DNA of 64,000 nucleotides from Lutibacter sp. (GTDB lineage: Bacteria; Bacteroidota; Bacteroidia; Flavobacteriales; Flavobacteriaceae). Every line of letters starts with the position of its first letter. Position 1 is the stretch's first letter. A program made the translations under genes and the position numbers. Location: NCBI GenBank assembly GCA_002733665.1, contig NVWM01000029.1, positions 21,809 through 85,808 on the forward strand, read 5' to 3'. Shown here in pieces: positions 53,118-62,338 of this stretch. The notes under the pieces are model-generated. The model searched no databases and was not told the DNA's origin. It saw only the letters and a program-made list of their open reading frames with translations.

Positions 53118-54473
53118 ATGTTCAATTTTTTAAAACAAACACCAGATAAAACACCAATTGCTAAAGATAAAGTTGATCAACTGTATAGTAAAATGCGTTG
53201 GCAAGTATTTTTTGGGATTTTTGTTGGCTATGCAGGTTACTATTTAGTTCGCAAAAATTTTACATTAGCAATGCCAGATTTAATAGAGCAAGGCTATACA
53301 AAGTTAGAATTGGGTTTTGCTTTATCAGGTGTTGCAATAGCATATGGTTTGAGTAAGTTCTTAATGGGAAATGTCTCAGACAGAAGTGATGCACGAAAAT
53401 TTATGCCAATAGGTTTGCTAATGTCTGGACTTATTATGATAACAATGGGATTTTTTCCATTTGCAACATCATCGGTAACCGTTATGTTCATCCTTTTATT
53501 ATTAAATGGATGGTTTCAAGGAATGGGTTGGCCTCCAAGTGGAAGAATAATGGTGCAGTGGTTTTCGATAAAAGAACGAGGCACAAAAATGGCATTTTGG
53601 AATACAGCGCATAATATTGGTGGTGGTTTAATTGGACCTTTAGCCATTTTTGGAGTTGCATATTTTAGCGATTGGCATGCAAAACTTTATTTACCAGGAA
53701 TTATTGCAGTATTTATTGCTTTGATTATTTATTTAACTCTTAGAGATAGACCACAAGTTGTAGGTTTACCTCCTATTGAAGAATATAAAAATGATTATCC
53801 AGATGAAATTGAAGGTGTAAATCAAAATGATTCAATATCTGCAAAAGAAATTTTTATAAAATATGTTTTTAAAAACAAGTTACTTTGGTTAATAGCCATT
53901 GCAAATATCTTTGTGTATTTGGTTCGATATGGTGTTTTGGATTGGGCGCCAACGTATTTAAAAGAAGTGAAAAACTTTTCTTTAAACGAAACTGGTTGGG
54001 CTTATTTTCTATATGAATGGGCAGGAATTCCAGGTACAATTATCGCAGGAATTATAAGCGACAAATGGTTTAAAGGTAAACGTGCTCCAGTAAGTATCAT
54101 CTATATGATTTTGGTGTTGATTGCAGTGATAATTTATTGGAAAAATCCACCAGGAAATCCTATGGTAGACAATATGGCATTAATTGCTATCGGATTTCTT
54201 ATTTATGGACCAGTTATGCTAATTGGTGTGCAAGCATTAGATTTAGTTCCTAAAAATGCAGCAGGAACTGCAGCTGGATTTACAGGTTTATTTGGTTATC
54301 TTGGTGGAGCATTAACAGCAAATATTGCCATTGGCTATTTAGTAGATAACTATAGTTGGGATAGTAGTTTTGTCTTACTTGTTGGTGCATGTATATTGTC
54401 TATTATTTTTATTGGCTATACTTGGATTATTGAAAACAAAAACCATCGACTAAAAGAAATAAATAAAATTTAA
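53118..54473 (+). CDS. glpT: Glycerol-3-phosphate transporter, MFS family
   Basis: 451 residues with about 12 membrane helices. The organophosphate:phosphate antiporter pattern is clear: YAGYYLVRKNFTLAMPDL (the Arg of YLVRKNF fits the substrate-binding Arg of GlpT), GLSKFLMGNVSDRSDARKFMP, QGMGWPPSGRIMVQWFS and WNTAHNIGGGLIGP. A second Arg region VRYGVLDWAPTYLKE follows in the C-terminal half. It exchanges glycerol-3-phosphate for phosphate. The position between glpD and a glycerophosphodiesterase supports the substrate. Confidence 0.9.
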   Translation: MFNFLKQTPDKTPIAKDKVDQLYSKMRWQVFFGIFVGYAGYYLVRKNFTLAMPDLIEQGYTKLELGFALSGVAIAYGLSKFLMGNVSDRSDARKFMPIGLLMSGLIMITMGFFPFATSSVTVMFILLLLNGWFQGMGWPPSGRIMVQWFSIKERGTKMAFWNTAHNIGGGLIGPLAIFGVAYFSDWHAKLYLPGIIAVFIALIIYLTLRDRPQVVGLPPIEEYKNDYPDEIEGVNQNDSISAKEIFIKYVFKNKLLWLIAIANIFVYLVRYGVLDWAPTYLKEVKNFSLNETGWAYFLYEWAGIPGTIIAGIISDKWFKGKRAPVSIIYMILVLIAVIIYWKNPPGNPMVDNMALIAIGFLIYGPVMLIGVQALDLVPKNAAGTAAGFTGLFGYLGGALTANIAIGYLVDNYSWDSSFVLLVGACILSIIFIGYTWIIENKNHRLKEINKI

Positions 54474-54474
54474 A

Positions 54475-55626
54475 ATGAAGATAACTAACTACATTATTTT
54501 AGCATTGGTTTTAGTGTTAACAGCCTGTAAGAAGGAGATCAAAGAAAAAACAATTATACAGGAAATTAATACAATAAGTCAAAATGCAAAAAAAGTACAG
54601 GATTATATAAAAAAAGACATCATAATTGCTCATCGAGGAAGTACCTTTTGGACACCTGAAGAAACAGAACCTGCTTATCGTTGGGCAAGAAATATTGGAG
54701 CAGATTATTTAGAATTAGACATTCAGCTAACCAAAGACAATCAACTTGTTGCTTTTCATGACGATGATTTAAAACGGACAACAAATATTAAAGAGATATT
54801 TCCAAACAGAATTAATGCTACAATCAATGATTTTACCTTAGTAGAATTAAGACAATTAGATGCAGGCACTTGGTTTAATAAGGCAAATCCCGAGCAAGCA
54901 AAAGAAAGTTTTAAAAACCTTGAAATTCTTACCTTACAAGATGTAATTATGATTGCTGAAGGAAACAGAATCCAAAGATTTAACGGAAAACCAGTTAAAG
55001 TAATAGTTGATGAAATCTGGAATGGAAAATATCAGTATGAAAAAGATCCAAATGATAATGAAAATAGACCTGGAATTTATGTAGAAACCAAGCATCCGAA
55101 ATCGAATATAGAAAAGTATTTAAAAGAAGAATTAACGCGTTTAGGTTGGAATATTAATGAAAATCCAAAAGAGATAAAAACAAAAGAAGGAAAGGTAGCT
55201 ATTGCCAACACAAATGCGCGCCTTATTTTGCAATCCTTTTCACCTGAAAGCATTTTAAATTTAGAAAAGCACTTACCAAACATTCCAAAGTGCTTTTTAC
55301 TATGGAGACCTGATATGAAAGGAGATCTAAAAGAAACTTATAAAAAGGCAATTAGTTTTGCAGTAGCAAACAATGTTCATATTATTGGCACAAGTATTGT
55401 TGGAGAACCAAATAATTACGAAGAGCTAACGGCTGATTGGATGACAGAATTAATTCATACAGCTGATTTATTAATTCACCCGTATTCCTTTGATACCAAC
55501 ATCCAATTTATGGAATATAGTAAAAGAGTTGATGGTGTTTTTACCAATAGAGCAGACTTGGCTTTAGAGTTTTACAAAAGAAATCACTCACATTCAAAAG
55601 ATATTTTAATTGAATTAGGGTACTGA
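54475..55626 (+). CDS. Glycerophosphodiester phosphodiesterase, lipoprotein
   Basis: 383 residues. A lipoprotein signal peptide ends LVLVLTACKKE. The GDPD domain follows: IIAHRGSTFWTPEETEPAYRW (catalytic His), DYLELDIQLTKDNQLVAFHDD (metal ligands Glu/Asp and second His), and a VDGVFTNRADLALEFY end. The insert between residues 115 and 210 (EIWNGKYQYEKDPNDNENRPG) is longer than in E. coli GlpQ. It splits glycerophosphodiesters, and the released glycerol-3-phosphate would be taken up by GlpT and oxidised by GlpD. It lies 1 base after glpT. Confidence 0.92.
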   Translation: MKITNYIILALVLVLTACKKEIKEKTIIQEINTISQNAKKVQDYIKKDIIIAHRGSTFWTPEETEPAYRWARNIGADYLELDIQLTKDNQLVAFHDDDLKRTTNIKEIFPNRINATINDFTLVELRQLDAGTWFNKANPEQAKESFKNLEILTLQDVIMIAEGNRIQRFNGKPVKVIVDEIWNGKYQYEKDPNDNENRPGIYVETKHPKSNIEKYLKEELTRLGWNINENPKEIKTKEGKVAIANTNARLILQSFSPESILNLEKHLPNIPKCFLLWRPDMKGDLKETYKKAISFAVANNVHIIGTSIVGEPNNYEELTADWMTELIHTADLLIHPYSFDTNIQFMEYSKRVDGVFTNRADLALEFYKRNHSHSKDILIELGY

Positions 55627-55743
55627 TTCACATCACAACTATCTGGTTTTCAGACTTTAAATTATTTTTTACTTCAAATATAATATTCACATTAAATAAA
55701 CGTTATTTTTTAATTTTATGCACTTTCAGTCAAATAAAATTTA

Positions 55744-55751
55744 TATATTTG
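55744..55751 (+). promoter_or_regulatory. -7 element of the T9SS-secreted protein gene
   Basis: TATATTTG, 40 bases before the ATG at 55792; a TTTC about 16 bases upstream is a poor -33. Confidence 0.45.
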
Positions 55752-55791
55752 ACACAATTAACTTTTTGAAAAAAAATAAAACAAATTCAAT

Positions 55792-57543
55792 ATGAAAAAA
55801 CTCTACTTTTTATTATCAACTATATTAATTACTTCTTTGTCTTTTGGGCAAACAACTGTTTTTCAAGAATCATTTGAAACAGGCAACTCTGCAACTGTCT
55901 CAGAAGACTGTAATGATGGATATGATTTTTTTACAGTATCTGACGGTAGCGATCTTCCTGGTACAGATTTATCAAATATGGATGGCACTTTCTTTTTTGC
56001 TGCACAAGATACTGATGGTGCACCATGTACTATGGCCATTGAAACAATGGAATTTACCGGTATAGATATTTCTACATATTCGAATTTATCCTTCGCAGTA
56101 TTAGTTGCTGAAGATGATTCTAGTGATGGAAATGAAGATTGGGATGCCGATACAAATGTATTAATTGAAGTAAATGTTGATGGCGCAGGATATACTAATA
56201 TGTTTCAATTCTCTGGTGGTGGTGCAACGAATACAGAGCCAGGACTAGATACAAACTTTGACGGAACTGCTGATAGTACACCTTTAACGTCAGTTTTTAC
56301 TGAATTTGTCGGAGCAATGACTTCGGGAAATAGTGCAGATATTAGAATTACATTTACTAATTTAAACGCTGGTGATGAAGACATAGCAATTGACAATATT
56401 AGAATTATTGATGGTTTTACAGTCTCACCATCAATTATTGCTGGACCTGCCGTAAGTGGATTAAATTACGTTGTCGGTGGAACATCATCTGAAGGTACCT
56501 TTACTGTTGAAGGTGCAAACTTAACAAACAACATTGTATTAACTGCTCCATCTGACTTTGAAATTAGAGAAGACGCAGGAAGTTTTGTAGCATCAATTAC
56601 ATTAACTCAATCAGGAGGAATTGTAAATTCTCAAACTATTCATGCTAGATTAAAATCAGGATTAGCGGTAAACAGTTACTCAGCTGATGTAGATGTTACT
56701 AGCACAGGTGCAGCACCTAAAACTGTTACTTTATCAGGTAATGTATTTAATCCTGCAACAAATGCTTTAGTAATTACTGGTGCTTATGATGGTCCATTAC
56801 CAACAGGTACTCCAAAAGGAATAGAGTTATATGTAATTCAAGATATCGCTGACCTAAGTATATTTGGTCTTGGTAGCGCTAATAATGGTGGTGGTTCAGA
56901 TGGACAAGAATTTACTTTCCCAGCTGATGCTGCTACTGCAGGTAGTTATATATATGTATCTACTGAAGCTCCAAATTTCACAACCTTTTTTGGATTTGCA
57001 CCAACTTATACAGATGGAGCAATGGGGATAAATGGAGATGATGCCGTTGAATTATTTGAAAGCGGTCAAGTAATTGATGTTTTTGGAACAATAGATTGTG
57101 ATCCAAATGATACAGGTTCTGCTTGTCCAGAATGGGAACATACTGATGGATGGGCTTATAGAAATACAGTAGGTCCAAGCACAACTTTTCTTCATACAGA
57201 ATGGGACTATAGTGGAGTTGGTAATTTAGATGGAGCAACAAATGGTCCGTCAACAAGTCCATTTCCTATAGGAACTTATGATGGATTATTATCAACTGTT
57301 AAAAGTAGTATTGAAGGTTTTGCAGTATATCCAAATCCTGTGAATAATGGAGAGTTTAGTATTAGTTCTTTTAATAACGCTACTAAGCAAATACAAATCT
57401 TTGATATGTTAGGAAAACAAGTTTATTCTAATGTGGTAAAAGCAAATGAAAATGTGCAAGTTTCTAACTTAAACACTGGTATTTATATCTTAAAAGTTTT
57501 AGAAGAAGGAAAAACAGCAACACGTAAATTGGTTATTCAATAA
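55792..57543 (+). CDS. Secreted protein with lamin-tail-like domain and T9SS type A sorting domain
   Basis: 583 residues. Signal peptide LYFLLSTILITSLSFGQ. Residues about 25-205 form a beta-sandwich with an acidic, Asp-rich sequence (ESFETGNSATVSEDCNDGYD; GDEDIAIDNIRIIDG). About 210-320 is an Ig-like segment of the kind that precedes such domains (GTFTVEGANLTNNIVLTAP). About 325-500 resembles a lamin-tail domain (GPLPTGTPKGIELYVIQDIA; GDDAVELFESGQVIDVFGT). The last 75 residues (FAVYPNPVNNGEFSIS ... LNTGIYILKV) are a type A sorting signal, so the protein crosses the outer membrane by T9SS. No catalytic domain is present. Confidence 0.85.
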   Translation: MKKLYFLLSTILITSLSFGQTTVFQESFETGNSATVSEDCNDGYDFFTVSDGSDLPGTDLSNMDGTFFFAAQDTDGAPCTMAIETMEFTGIDISTYSNLSFAVLVAEDDSSDGNEDWDADTNVLIEVNVDGAGYTNMFQFSGGGATNTEPGLDTNFDGTADSTPLTSVFTEFVGAMTSGNSADIRITFTNLNAGDEDIAIDNIRIIDGFTVSPSIIAGPAVSGLNYVVGGTSSEGTFTVEGANLTNNIVLTAPSDFEIREDAGSFVASITLTQSGGIVNSQTIHARLKSGLAVNSYSADVDVTSTGAAPKTVTLSGNVFNPATNALVITGAYDGPLPTGTPKGIELYVIQDIADLSIFGLGSANNGGGSDGQEFTFPADAATAGSYIYVSTEAPNFTTFFGFAPTYTDGAMGINGDDAVELFESGQVIDVFGTIDCDPNDTGSACPEWEHTDGWAYRNTVGPSTTFLHTEWDYSGVGNLDGATNGPSTSPFPIGTYDGLLSTVKSSIEGFAVYPNPVNNGEFSISSFNNATKQIQIFDMLGKQVYSNVVKANENVQVSNLNTGIYILKVLEEGKTATRKLVIQ

Positions 57544-57569
57544 GGATTATTAATATAAATAACATAAAA

Positions 57570-57596
57570 AATCCCGCAAATAGCGGGATTTTTTTT
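57570..57596. terminator. Bidirectional terminator between convergent genes
   Basis: AATCCCGC/GCGGGATT stem (8 bp) with a 5-nt loop, followed by eight T on the plus strand and with six A before it, which gives a T run on the minus strand. It serves the T9SS gene and probably the TonB receptor gene. Confidence 0.92.
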
Positions 57597-57630
57597 ATGT
57601 TCAAAACTTACAATTCATTAAATTTAAATT

Positions 57631-59898
57631 CTAGAACTTGTATTTAATATAGGTTGTAAAATTTCTTCCAGGTTCATAAATTTTTCCTGCTAATGTATTT
57701 GAATTAGCATAAGAGAAATTTAAATGCTCGTAATAAGTAGTATCAAAAATATTCAGAACTGCTGCTCCAATAGAAAATTTATTCGATGGCTCAAATCCAA
57801 TTCTAAAATCTAACGTTCCAAAGCCTGGAGTTTCCTGTTCTTTAAAGGTAGTTGAAATTCTACTTTGCATTGCCACTAATCTTGAATTTAAAGATGCCCA
57901 ATACTTATCTTCTTTAAACTGAATCCCTAAATTCGCCATAAAAGGCGGTACTTGAGCAAGAGGTTCGTTAAAGTCTAAATTTTTCGCTTGAGTGTAAGAT
58001 ACATCAGATGTAAATTTAACTTTTTCTGAAGCCTGTACATTAAATGAAAACTCAACTCCTGTTTGTTCTGCTTTATCAATATTAACAAATTGTTTTGTAT
58101 AAATAGGAGGAGTCGTAGCCATAAACTTCCTTGGTATATCGGTATTCACAAATGCAGTAATATAATCTCTAAAGAATGAATGGAAAACTGCTCCACCAAT
58201 TTCTATAGACCCCATCTTTTTAGTAAAAGACAACTCTATTTGATTATTAACTTCAGGTTTTAAGTTTGGATTACCTACATATTCATAAGGGTCAACACCA
58301 ACATTAAAATGATTTATATAACGCTCTACCATAGATGCAGTACGCACTCCTCTTCCAAATGCTAGTTGTGCTTGAAATCCATTTTTTTGAAATTTTAAAG
58401 AGGCATTAGCACTTATATTTGTTTCTGAAGCATCATTGATTTCTCCTCCATATAAACTTTCAAAATCCGCCGCGACATCATCAATCGATGATGATATAAA
58501 ATCTGATCTAACTCCAGTAGTTAACGTTGTGAAATCTGCTATTTTAAATTTACCCTCAACAAATAATCCTATATCATTTAAATTTGCGTCTTGCCATATT
58601 TTATCGACAAAAGCCATAGGAGTTGGCAACATCATACCATTCATCATTTTTACAACTCTAGTTCTATCTCCTTTTCTATTAATCAAGTTTGCATCAACTC
58701 CTGCATATACTCTTGAATTTCCTGATGATTTGAACACTACTTCTGCTTTCCCTCCATATAACCAAACCTCAACAGGAGATACTGATTCAACCATCAAAGA
58801 ATTAGGTCGACCTTCATTTGTCATTAAATGATCTACATACGAATGAAAAATTTTGGCAGAAAAACTTTCAATTTTTTCAGAAACATCATTAAATTTATAA
58901 TCCAATCCTACCAAAAAACTATCATCAAAAGGAGAATCCATAGGTAAACCAGCATGATCAATATCTTTACCAAAAGATTGCCTCCAACTTAATTGTAATC
59001 GTTGTTTCTCTGTTGGATTAAAACCAACTTTAATTGAATAATCCGTTGTAGTAAAAGATGATGGCACCTCAACACCGTCTCCATCTTTATAATTTCCAAA
59101 ATCACGATAAGAACCATTAACATTCACATCAAACTTCTCGTTAGCATATAACATTGATGCTCCTGTAACTAAATTATTACCATTTGATTCATAGCCTCCT
59201 TCAACACTCCCGTGAAATCCAAATTGATCTTTTGTTGGATTCTTTAAAACTAAGTTTATAATTCCTCCAAAATTTTGTCCGAAACGAACAGTAAATGGTC
59301 CTTTTACAATCTCTATTTTCTCAACTTCTTCCGGAATTATATGAGTTGTAATTGGATCCATTCTATTAGGACAAGCATTTAGGATTTTCATTCCACCATC
59401 ATACTGTATATTTAATTGCTCATACTTAAACGTACGAAACACAGGTTCAGAAGCATATGCTCCTTTTTTTACAATACCAAATCCTTTGATATCTTTAAAT
59501 AAATCACCTACACTTCTTGGTTGACTTATTCTTTTTGTTGCATCATTAATTACTGTAGATTGAGAAATATCTTGTAATGGATTTGCCGAAACAACAATTT
59601 CATTCAAATTTATCTGTGCTAATTCTAGTTTGACAACTTGCTGGTTTTGCAACTTAAAAATTACTGTTTTATATCCAATATGTGACACTTCGGCAAAGTC
59701 ACCTACTTTAGCAATTATAGTAAACTCACCTTCTTTATTAGAAACTGCAAATTCTTTACTGTCAACTGCTTTAATTGCTACATTTTCAATTTTTTTACCT
59801 GATTCACTATCTACAATTTTCCCTTTTATTTTTGTTGATTGCGCATACGAAGATGCAACGATCAACATTACTAAACAATTTAGTAGTACGTTTTTCAT
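57631..59898 (-). CDS. TonB-dependent receptor, OprC-like copper importer candidate
   Basis: 755 residues. Signal peptide, then a carboxypeptidase-like domain (about 23-95), a plug (about 115-220) and a 22-strand barrel ending in YIKYKF. In the plug, NACPNRMDP holds Cys176 and Met180 in C-x3-M. In the barrel, VDHLMTNEG holds His357 and Met359 in H-x-M. The two motifs are 181 residues apart, close to the 180 in Pseudomonas OprC, whose copper is bound by Cys143, Met147, His323 and Met325. A Met-rich loop (KMMNGMMLPTPM) lies near residue 420. So copper import is more likely than siderophore uptake. Confidence 0.85.
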   Translation of the reverse strand: MKNVLLNCLVMLIVASSYAQSTKIKGKIVDSESGKKIENVAIKAVDSKEFAVSNKEGEFTIIAKVGDFAEVSHIGYKTVIFKLQNQQVVKLELAQINLNEIVVSANPLQDISQSTVINDATKRISQPRSVGDLFKDIKGFGIVKKGAYASEPVFRTFKYEQLNIQYDGGMKILNACPNRMDPITTHIIPEEVEKIEIVKGPFTVRFGQNFGGIINLVLKNPTKDQFGFHGSVEGGYESNGNNLVTGASMLYANEKFDVNVNGSYRDFGNYKDGDGVEVPSSFTTTDYSIKVGFNPTEKQRLQLSWRQSFGKDIDHAGLPMDSPFDDSFLVGLDYKFNDVSEKIESFSAKIFHSYVDHLMTNEGRPNSLMVESVSPVEVWLYGGKAEVVFKSSGNSRVYAGVDANLINRKGDRTRVVKMMNGMMLPTPMAFVDKIWQDANLNDIGLFVEGKFKIADFTTLTTGVRSDFISSSIDDVAADFESLYGGEINDASETNISANASLKFQKNGFQAQLAFGRGVRTASMVERYINHFNVGVDPYEYVGNPNLKPEVNNQIELSFTKKMGSIEIGGAVFHSFFRDYITAFVNTDIPRKFMATTPPIYTKQFVNIDKAEQTGVEFSFNVQASEKVKFTSDVSYTQAKNLDFNEPLAQVPPFMANLGIQFKEDKYWASLNSRLVAMQSRISTTFKEQETPGFGTLDFRIGFEPSNKFSIGAAVLNIFDTTYYEHLNFSYANSNTLAGKIYEPGRNFTTYIKYKF

Positions 59899-59942
59899 TT
59901 TATAATATTTTATTTAATTATCGATTTTTTTACGATATAGAT

Positions 59943-59961
59943 TGATTAATAGAATTAATCA
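59943..59961. promoter_or_regulatory. AT-rich inverted repeat upstream of the copper receptor
   Basis: TGATTAAT-AGA-ATTAATCA, 8-bp perfect arms, 45 bases before the receptor start codon. AT-rich symmetry arises easily by chance, so this is a weak operator candidate. Confidence 0.3.
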
Positions 59962-59997
59962 TTTAATTTTTTACTCATATTAGTAGTTACTTTAATT

Positions 59998-60017
59998 AAT
60001 AAACATACATGTTTATT
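59998..60017. promoter_or_regulatory. Palindrome upstream of the copper receptor, candidate operator
   Basis: AATAAACAT-AC-ATGTTTATT, 9-bp perfect arms around two bases, 100 bases upstream of the receptor start and 63 bases past the end of the small Cys-containing gene. Size and symmetry suit a metal-responsive repressor. Confidence 0.45.
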
Positions 60018-60079
60018 ACTCATACATAAGGAATCTTATATAAAGGTGAAAAGTAAACACTCAAAAAATAACTGATATT

Positions 60080-60460
60080 TTAAGATTCGCTTTGCGGTGG
60101 TTTTAATAATGAAGTGTAAAAATCTTGAGAAGTAAATTCAATCACATGCAATTGCTCGGAATCAAATATTTTAAATTCTTTTGTGTTATAAGTAGTAAAG
60201 TCTAGAAGCGAAACAGGATATTTTGATAAATCTATTTGTGGAATTGAATGATTATGAGAATCTTGACTCTTAGATTCTTTAAGTCTTTTTTCTAAATAAC
60301 ACTTCCCATTACATGCCAATTCTGGTTTATTTCTATTCTCACAAAGCACACTAACTATGTATTCTTTATTAAGGTTATACTCAATTAAAGGCATAATAGG
60401 TTGCAGCATTGCAACTATATATAGCATATAAAAAAAAGTGCCTAAAAATTGATTTTTCAA
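60080..60460 (-). CDS. Small cysteine-containing membrane-associated protein next to the copper receptor
   Basis: 126 residues from a TTG start at 60460 (no ATG fits; the next Met is residue 12). A hydrophobic N-terminal helix (LGTFFYMLYIVAMLQPIMPL) leads to YNLNKEYIVSVLCENRNKPELACNGKCYLEKRL, with Cys at positions C-x9-C-x3-C and His further on (SQDSHNHSIPQ). Proteins with this CNGKCYL segment commonly stand beside TonB receptors in Flavobacteriaceae; their function is not established. The cysteines and His would suit metal handling, which agrees with the copper motif in the receptor downstream. It is 181 bases upstream of that gene. Confidence 0.7.
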   Translation of the reverse strand: MKNQFLGTFFYMLYIVAMLQPIMPLIEYNLNKEYIVSVLCENRNKPELACNGKCYLEKRLKESKSQDSHNHSIPQIDLSKYPVSLLDFTTYNTKEFKIFDSEQLHVIEFTSQDFYTSLLKPPQSES

Positions 60461-60476
60461 GTATTTTAATTTTTAG

Positions 60477-60484
60477 CAAAATTA
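60477..60484 (-). promoter_or_regulatory. -7 element of the small cysteine-containing gene
   Basis: TAATTTTG on the minus strand matches TAnnTTTG, 16 bases before the TTG start; it supports that start. No -33 TTG seen. Confidence 0.35.
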
Positions 60485-60520
60485 TAACTCCCTGTAAGTC
60501 TATTCTATGATATTTATCAC

Positions 60521-61474
60521 TTATAAAATAATTTGTCCCAATCCAAAAAGAATAGCAAACAAGAAAGTACTTAATGCCAATTTCTTTAATTCTGGGTCTA
60601 ATTCTTTTGGATTTTTATTTTTATATACTGTATATAAATGTTTGAAAATTGGAATAAATGCAATTACAAACAAAAAAGATTTTAATGAAACATATCGTTC
60701 AACAGTATAAATAAGTGCACAAATAAATGCACCAATCAATAAAAAATAATGATATTTTTTGGATGATGTTGCTCCAATTTTCACAACCAATGTGTTTTTA
60801 TTTGATTTCGCATCAGATTCTCTATCTCGCATATTATTAAGGTTTAAAACGCCTGCACTTAACAAACCAATAGAAATTGCTGGAAGAAAAACCATATAAT
60901 CTAAGTGTTTAGTATACAAAAAGTAACTTCCACAAACGCTTAACAATCCAAAGAAAAGAAATACAAAAACATCACCTAAACCACTATAACCATAAGCGTT
61001 TTTTCCCATTGTATATTTAATTGCCGCAGCAATACTTGCAATTCCTAAAAAGAAGAAAAGTACTGAATAACCAAAATTTTCTTTCCCGAAGGATACATAA
61101 ATCAACAATAAAGCAATTAATAAAGTTATAAATCCAGTAATATTAATAGCATTTAACATTTGCTTCGGTGAGATTGCACCACTTTGCAATGCACGCTTCG
61201 GTCCTACTCTATCATCGTTATCAGTTCCTTTTACACCATCACCATAATCATTGGCAAAATTTGATAGTATTTGAAAACCTATAGTTGTGAGGATTGCGAG
61301 CCAGAAAATTGCAAAATTTTTATTGAATATATAGTTTCCTCCAAAATTATGAATATTACCAAGTGACTGATAAGTCCAAACATTAAATTTTGCCAAACTC
61401 GAACCAACAATAATTCCAGATATAGAAAGTGGTAAAGTTCGTAAACGTGCTGCTTGAATGTAGTTTTTTAACAT
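60521..61474 (-). CDS. menA: 1,4-dihydroxy-2-naphthoate polyprenyltransferase
   Basis: 317 residues of the UbiA superfamily with eight or nine membrane helices. The first Asp-rich motif is ANDYGDGVKGTDNDDRVGP (about residue 75) and the second NMRDRESDAKSNKNTLVVK (about 215); both are typical of MenA. It attaches the isoprenoid chain to dihydroxynaphthoate at the inner membrane, giving demethylmenaquinone. With menE and menC elsewhere in the window it shows that the organism makes menaquinone. A dispersed repeat directly abuts its ATG. Confidence 0.93.
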   Translation of the reverse strand: MLKNYIQAARLRTLPLSISGIIVGSSLAKFNVWTYQSLGNIHNFGGNYIFNKNFAIFWLAILTTIGFQILSNFANDYGDGVKGTDNDDRVGPKRALQSGAISPKQMLNAINITGFITLLIALLLIYVSFGKENFGYSVLFFFLGIASIAAAIKYTMGKNAYGYSGLGDVFVFLFFGLLSVCGSYFLYTKHLDYMVFLPAISIGLLSAGVLNLNNMRDRESDAKSNKNTLVVKIGATSSKKYHYFLLIGAFICALIYTVERYVSLKSFLFVIAFIPIFKHLYTVYKNKNPKELDPELKKLALSTFLFAILFGLGQIIL

Positions 61475-61502
61475 GAGATTCTTCGTTTCACTCAGAATGA
61501 CA
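61475..61502. repeat. Half copy of the dispersed repeat abutting the menA start
   Basis: GAGATTCTTCGTTTCACTCA then GAATGACA, identical over most of its length to the right arm at 40539-40565. It sits immediately 5' of the menA start codon, so it forms the ribosome-binding leader. Confidence 0.8.
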
Positions 61503-61504
61503 AA

Positions 61505-62284
61505 TTACAAATTCTGTGATTTCGCAATCAACTCTGCAATATCCATCACCTCAACAGTTCCTTCATTATTAGTTGCTTTGATTCCGTCTGTCATCATTGT
61601 ATTACAATACGGACATCCTGTTGCAATAATTTGAGGCTTGGTTTCAAGAGCATCTTCTGTACGTAAAACATTGATTTCCTTATCACCTTTTTCTGCGTCT
61701 TTAAACATTTGTGCTCCTCCTGCTCCACAACATAAAGCTGTTGCTTTATGGCGTTTCATTTCAGTCAAATTCACACCCATTTTTCTAATAATCGTTCTCG
61801 GACTTTCATACTCACCATTTGCTCTTCCTAAATAGCAAGGGTCATGATATGTAACTCTTTTACCATTTAATACAGTGTCATTAACTGATAATCTACCTTC
61901 ATCAATTAACTTTTGTATGTATTGTGTATGATGATATACTTCGTATTTTCCTCCTAATTCTGGATATTCGTTTTTAAAAGTATTAAACGAATGTGGATCT
62001 GCAGTAACAATTGTTTTTACTTCGTATGCATTGAGTACTTCAATATTCATCATTGCTTGCATTTGAAATAAAAACTCATTTCCAGCTCTTTTAGCAACAT
62101 CACCTGTAGAACTTTCTTCGGTACCTAAAACAGCAAAATCAACATTTGCCTTGTGTAAAATTTTTACAAAAGCACGTGTTATTTTTTTTGCTCTATCGTC
62201 ATAACTTCCTGCTGCACCAACCCAAAATAATATTTCTGGTTGCTTTCCTTGTGCCATCATTTCTGCCATTGTTGGTACGTTCAT
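61505..62284 (-). CDS. (Fe-S)-binding protein, CCG-domain (heterodisulfide reductase-like) subunit
   Basis: 259 residues. Contains two cysteine-rich (CCG) units: VTYHDPCYLGRANGEYESPR ... ALCCGAGGAQMF and ATGCPYCNTMMTDG, with an earlier ADPHSFNTFKNEYPEL block. This is the domain found in GlpC, LutA and HdrB/D that bind or reduce clusters and couple to a partner. Its partner is probably the membrane Fe-S protein encoded upstream at 62772, with an HAD phosphatase gene between. The complex would exchange electrons with the quinone pool; donor unknown. Confidence 0.85.
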   Translation of the reverse strand: MNVPTMAEMMAQGKQPEILFWVGAAGSYDDRAKKITRAFVKILHKANVDFAVLGTEESSTGDVAKRAGNEFLFQMQAMMNIEVLNAYEVKTIVTADPHSFNTFKNEYPELGGKYEVYHHTQYIQKLIDEGRLSVNDTVLNGKRVTYHDPCYLGRANGEYESPRTIIRKMGVNLTEMKRHKATALCCGAGGAQMFKDAEKGDKEINVLRTEDALETKPQIIATGCPYCNTMMTDGIKATNNEGTVEVMDIAELIAKSQNL

Positions 62285-62338
62285 AATGCAGTTTATTTGT
62301 TTAATCGTTTATAATTTAAAGACTTATACTTAAAGCAA

